Assembly (NCBI GenBank): GCA_002329125.1
Contig: DCXX01000035.1
Coordinates: 1-8,737, forward strand
Direction: 5' to 3'
DNA length: 8,737 bases
From: Fidelibacterota bacterium UBA2125
Lineage (GTDB): Bacteria > Fidelibacterota > Marinisomatia > Marinisomatales > S15-B10
Shown: positions 6,337 through 8,737 of the stretch, one piece after another
Position numbering within the stretch: position 1 is the first letter of the stretch
How the letters are laid out: the number at the start of each line of letters is the position of its first letter
Made by a program: the position numbers and the translations under genes
Notes under the pieces: generated by a model
Seen by the model: the letters and a program-made list of their open reading frames with translations, nothing else
What the model was told of the DNA's origin: nothing
Database searches by the model: none

Positions 6337-8492
6337 CGCCGCTCAAGGAGAGGTTGGATATTGGGCTCAGCTCCCCGGAAATTTTTAAAGAGTTTCATGG
6401 CCTTTTCGCTGCCACCACGGGATAATAGTGTTTTTCGGAAATGGTCACCGTTTTCACGCTTAAGGCCGCCGTTCTCCTTGAACCATTCTACTGTATCTGC
6501 ATCCAGCACTTCGCTCCAAATATAGGAATAGTATCCGGCAGAATAGCCACCCATGACGTGTGAAAAATAGGTCGACCGATAGCGGGGCGGGATAGCTTCT
6601 AAAGCCACGCCAGCGGTTTTGAGAGCATCCGCTTCAAAGGCCAGGAGTCCATTTCCATCAGGAACTTGCTCCGGCGTCAACTGATGCCACGCCTGATCCA
6701 ACAAGGAGGCCGCTAGGTACTCAGTTGTGACAAAGCCCTGGTTAAATTTCTGTGTAGCTAGCACTTTGTCCAGAAGTTCCTTTGGCATCGGTTCACCAGT
6801 TTCATGGTGAACGGCATAATTCTCCAAAATCTCCGGCCAGTCGGCCCACATTTCATTCACTTGGGATGGATATTCCACAAAATCCCTTGGTACTGAAGTC
6901 CCTGCAAAGGAGGGGTAAGTCACGTCAGAGAACATGCCGTGAAGGGCATGTCCAAACTCATGGAAAGCGGTGGTCACTTCATCAAAAGTGAGTAAGGTCG
7001 GTTCCCCTTCCGGTGGTTTCACAATGTTAAGGTGGTTGGCAACCACCGGTTTGGTCTTCATAAGTTTTGACTGAGACACGTAGGCATTCATCCAAGCGCC
7101 GCCCCGCTTGGAAGTGCGGGCGTATGGATCAAAAATAAACAGGGTTAGAGTAACTCCGTCCGTATCAAAGACTTCAAACACTCGTACGTCAGTTTGATAC
7201 ACCGGCAGATCAGTACGTTCTTTGAACGTGATGCCGTAGAGGCGGGTGGCGGCGTAGAACACACCGTTCTTCAGGACATTGTCCAGTTCAAAGTAGGGTT
7301 TCAATTCGGATTCATCAAATTCGTACCGCTCCTGCCGCACTTTTTCTGTATAGAAGTCCCAATCCCAGGATGCGAGCATAAAACTTCCACCTTCGGCGTC
7401 GATCATTTTCTGAAGGTCAGCCGCTTCCCGGTTGGCATTACGAACCGATGCTGGTGCCAAGTCAGCCAACCGTTTGTTTACGGCGTCAGTGGTTTGGGCG
7501 GTTTGGTTCTCTAAAATGTAGGTGGCATGGTTTTCGTACCCTAGGAGTCGTGCCCGCTTTGCCCTGAGCTGTACAACTTTCGTGAACGTTTCCCGATTAT
7601 CAAATTCACCCCCACGGCTGCCACGGGATAGAGATACTTTGTGGATTCGCTCTCGAAGGGCACGGTTCTCGAGGGAAGAAAGCGGCGGCTGACCACTGGT
7701 GTTCTGAAGCGTAATGACATATTTGCCCGCCAAGTCACGGGATTCCGCTTCCTTTGCTGCCGCTTCTATCGTGACCTCCGAAAGACCTGTAAGCTCTTCA
7801 CGGGAATCCACCACCACAGCTAGGTTGTTCACCTCTTTCAGTACATTCTGACTGAAAGTGGTTTGCTGAGTCGCAAGCTCGGCGTTGATGGCCTTAAGGC
7901 GTTCTTTATCATCGGCCGACAGGTTGGCGCCAGCACGAATAAAATCTTTGTAGGTCTCTTCCACCAAGCGGACAGCTTCCGCATCGAGACCGAGGCTAGT
8001 TTTTTGATCATAAAGCGTTCTGATGCGCTCATACAGTTTGCTGTTCAACAGTATCTGGTCGCTGTGAGCAGAAAGTTTTGGAGCCATTTCGCTTCGGACC
8101 GCCTCTAGGCTGTCATTGGTGTGGGCGGAAGCCAGGCTGTAAAACACCGTGGCAACCCTATTCAACATTTGGCCTGATTTTTCCATTGCCTCAATGGTGT
8201 TCTCAAATGTGGGCGCATCGTTCTGACCGGCAATGGCCTCGATTTCTGCTAACTGTTCCGCCATGCCCTTTTCAAAAGCGGGAGCATAGTGGGAGTTCTT
8301 AATCTTATCAAAAGGAGGATACTTGAAGTAAAGTGTACTTTCCTGATAAAACGGGTTTGTTCCAGTTGCTTCCATTTTGCTTAACTGCCCGGGTTTAGGA
8401 GAAAAAGCATTTTCGCCGCTGGTAGCACAGCCGGAAAGAATCATCATCACAATAACGACTGATGAGGTGGTGAATAAGATTCCACATTTCAT
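6324..8492 (-). CDS. dcp: M3 family peptidyl-dipeptidase Dcp, predicted lipoprotein
   Basis: Dcp is a zinc metallopeptidase that removes dipeptides from the C-terminus of oligopeptides (EC 3.4.15.5). The protein has 722 residues; E. coli Dcp has 681. The zinc motif HEFGH is at 511-515 (ligands H511 and H515, catalytic E512), and the third ligand is E540 in DFVEYPSQ at 537-544. The Dcp-type block around it (GAWMNAYVSQS at 465-475, GEPTLLTFDEV at 496-506, GTSVPRDFVEYPSQVNEMWA at 531-550) and the substrate-binding FSHVMGGYSAGYYSYIWSEV at 643-662 favour Dcp over oligopeptidase A or thimet oligopeptidase. The N-terminus has a hydrophobic segment at 5-19 and a lipobox LSGC at 19-22, with Ala after the cysteine, so the mature protein is probably an outer-membrane lipoprotein, unlike the soluble E. 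coli enzyme. GGAG at 8506-8503, ten bases before the ATG, supports the start. Helical N-terminal region about 55-290 is intact; no frameshift is seen. Confidence 0.94.
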   Translation of the reverse strand: MKCGILFTTSSVVIVMMILSGCATSGENAFSPKPGQLSKMEATGTNPFYQESTLYFKYPPFDKIKNSHYAPAFEKGMAEQLAEIEAIAGQNDAPTFENTIEAMEKSGQMLNRVATVFYSLASAHTNDSLEAVRSEMAPKLSAHSDQILLNSKLYERIRTLYDQKTSLGLDAEAVRLVEETYKDFIRAGANLSADDKERLKAINAELATQQTTFSQNVLKEVNNLAVVVDSREELTGLSEVTIEAAAKEAESRDLAGKYVITLQNTSGQPPLSSLENRALRERIHKVSLSRGSRGGEFDNRETFTKVVQLRAKRARLLGYENHATYILENQTAQTTDAVNKRLADLAPASVRNANREAADLQKMIDAEGGSFMLASWDWDFYTEKVRQERYEFDESELKPYFELDNVLKNGVFYAATRLYGITFKERTDLPVYQTDVRVFEVFDTDGVTLTLFIFDPYARTSKRGGAWMNAYVSQSKLMKTKPVVANHLNIVKPPEGEPTLLTFDEVTTAFHEFGHALHGMFSDVTYPSFAGTSVPRDFVEYPSQVNEMWADWPEILENYAVHHETGEPMPKELLDKVLATQKFNQGFVTTEYLAASLLDQAWHQLTPEQVPDGNGLLAFEADALKTAGVALEAIPPRYRSTYFSHVMGGYSAGYYSYIWSEVLDADTVEWFKENGGLKRENGDHFRKTLLSRGGSEKAMKLFKNFRGAEPNIQPLLERRGLN

Positions 8493-8555
8493 TTTGAGAA
8501 GTCTCCATATTCAGATACAAAAAGCTACATTGAACATCGGTAAAAGTATGAATTA

Positions 8556-8594
8556 AGCCCGAATAACTGAAGATATTAAGGGCTCCAACAAGCC
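8556..8594. repeat. Overlapping small hairpins upstream of dcp
   Basis: AGCCC (8556-8560) pairs exactly with GGGCT (8580-8584), and within that loop AATA (8562-8565) can pair with TATT (8573-8576). The same GGCT (8581-8584) can instead pair with AGCC (8591-8594) across a six-base loop, so the two folds exclude each other. The site lies in the 152-base gap between the class V aminotransferase stop and dcp. No strong T run follows on either strand, so this is a poor intrinsic terminator. I saw no convincing sigma-70 or Bacteroidetes-type promoter hexamer pair in this gap. Confidence 0.25.
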
Positions 8595-8644
8595 GATCCT
8601 GAAGGCCCGTTTTATCCTATTACATCATTTTTCCGCGCTGTGAC

Positions 8645-8737
8645 TTAGATCTGATTAGCAACCGTCTCCACTGTCTTTAACATTTTATCAATCTCCGCTA
8701 CATCGTTGAAAATGTGAGTAGAGACCCTGAGGGCATA
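8645..8737 (-). CDS. C-terminal end of a class V aminotransferase/cysteine desulfurase-like protein (partial)
   Basis: The minus strand from the window edge reads an open frame of 30 codons ending in TAA at 8647-8645. Its start, ALRVSTHIFNDVAEIDKML, matches the conserved C-terminal segment of PLP-dependent class V aminotransferases (cysteine desulfurase, selenocysteine lyase and isopenicillin-N-epimerase-like proteins). There a strand with RxS, then a residue plus H and a hydrophobic-x-N step, leads into the last helix with E-ID. The Lys that binds the cofactor and the substrate-specific residues are outside the window, so the reaction cannot be named. The gene lies 152 bases upstream of dcp on the same strand. 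Identification rests on a short but characteristic motif. Confidence 0.72.
   Translation of the reverse strand, partial: YALRVSTHIFNDVAEIDKMLKTVETVANQI

Noticed and set aside
8493..8644. Promoter for dcp in the upstream gap
   Set aside because: Candidate hexamers (for example TTGTTG or TTCAAT with downstream AT-rich words) match consensus too poorly to report.

Overview
The window reads as a compact, all-minus-strand stretch of chromosome from a Gram-negative bacterium. It carries four complete protein genes, two genes cut by the window edges, and no intergenic gap above about 155 bases. The outer membrane is implied directly by a TonB-dependent receptor with a signal peptide and by a lipoprotein peptidase with a clear lipobox. 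I saw no RNA genes, insertion sequences, CRISPR arrays, phage genes or other mobile elements. The organism is not identified by any marker gene here. Separate secD and secF, a receptor with an N-terminal carboxypeptidase-like domain, a lipoprotein form of Dcp and middling GC content would fit a marine FCB-type lineage such as Neomarinimicrobiota (SAR406), but this is a guess at roughly 40-50% confidence.

Layout in the direction of transcription (right to left). At 8737-8645 is the last 30 codons of a class V aminotransferase/cysteine desulfurase-like gene. After a 152-base gap comes a complete M3 metallopeptidase of the Dcp type (8492-6324) with a lipoprotein signal. It is followed after only 43 bases by a fold-type I aminotransferase (6280-5120), probably in the same transcript. 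A 134-base gap with a weak terminator-like hairpin separates these from a TonB-dependent receptor (4985-2685) that looks most like the heme/hemoglobin receptor group. A further 109-base gap holding an A/T-flanked inverted repeat leads to secD (2575-668). Its stop codon overlaps the start of secF (671 to beyond base 1) in an ATGA junction.

How the genes work together. SecD and SecF form the proton-driven accessory complex of the Sec translocon; all the classical motifs and the three proposed proton-path residues are present. The receptor and the Dcp lipoprotein are themselves likely Sec clients. Dcp would cut dipeptides from peptides at the cell envelope. The aminotransferase could act on released amino acids, but that link rests only on adjacency.

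The region is largely ordinary housekeeping and envelope biology, and I do not see an undescribed multi-gene system. The items most worth a second look are: the aminotransferase active site, where the usual Asn of NPTG and the usual PLP-contacting Tyr are both Met; a heme-receptor-like FRAP/NPDL block with no histidine in it; a strongly acidic insertion in the SecD periplasmic domain; a fourfold AGGTC repeat at the dcp/aminotransferase junction; and the inverted repeats in the intergenic gaps.
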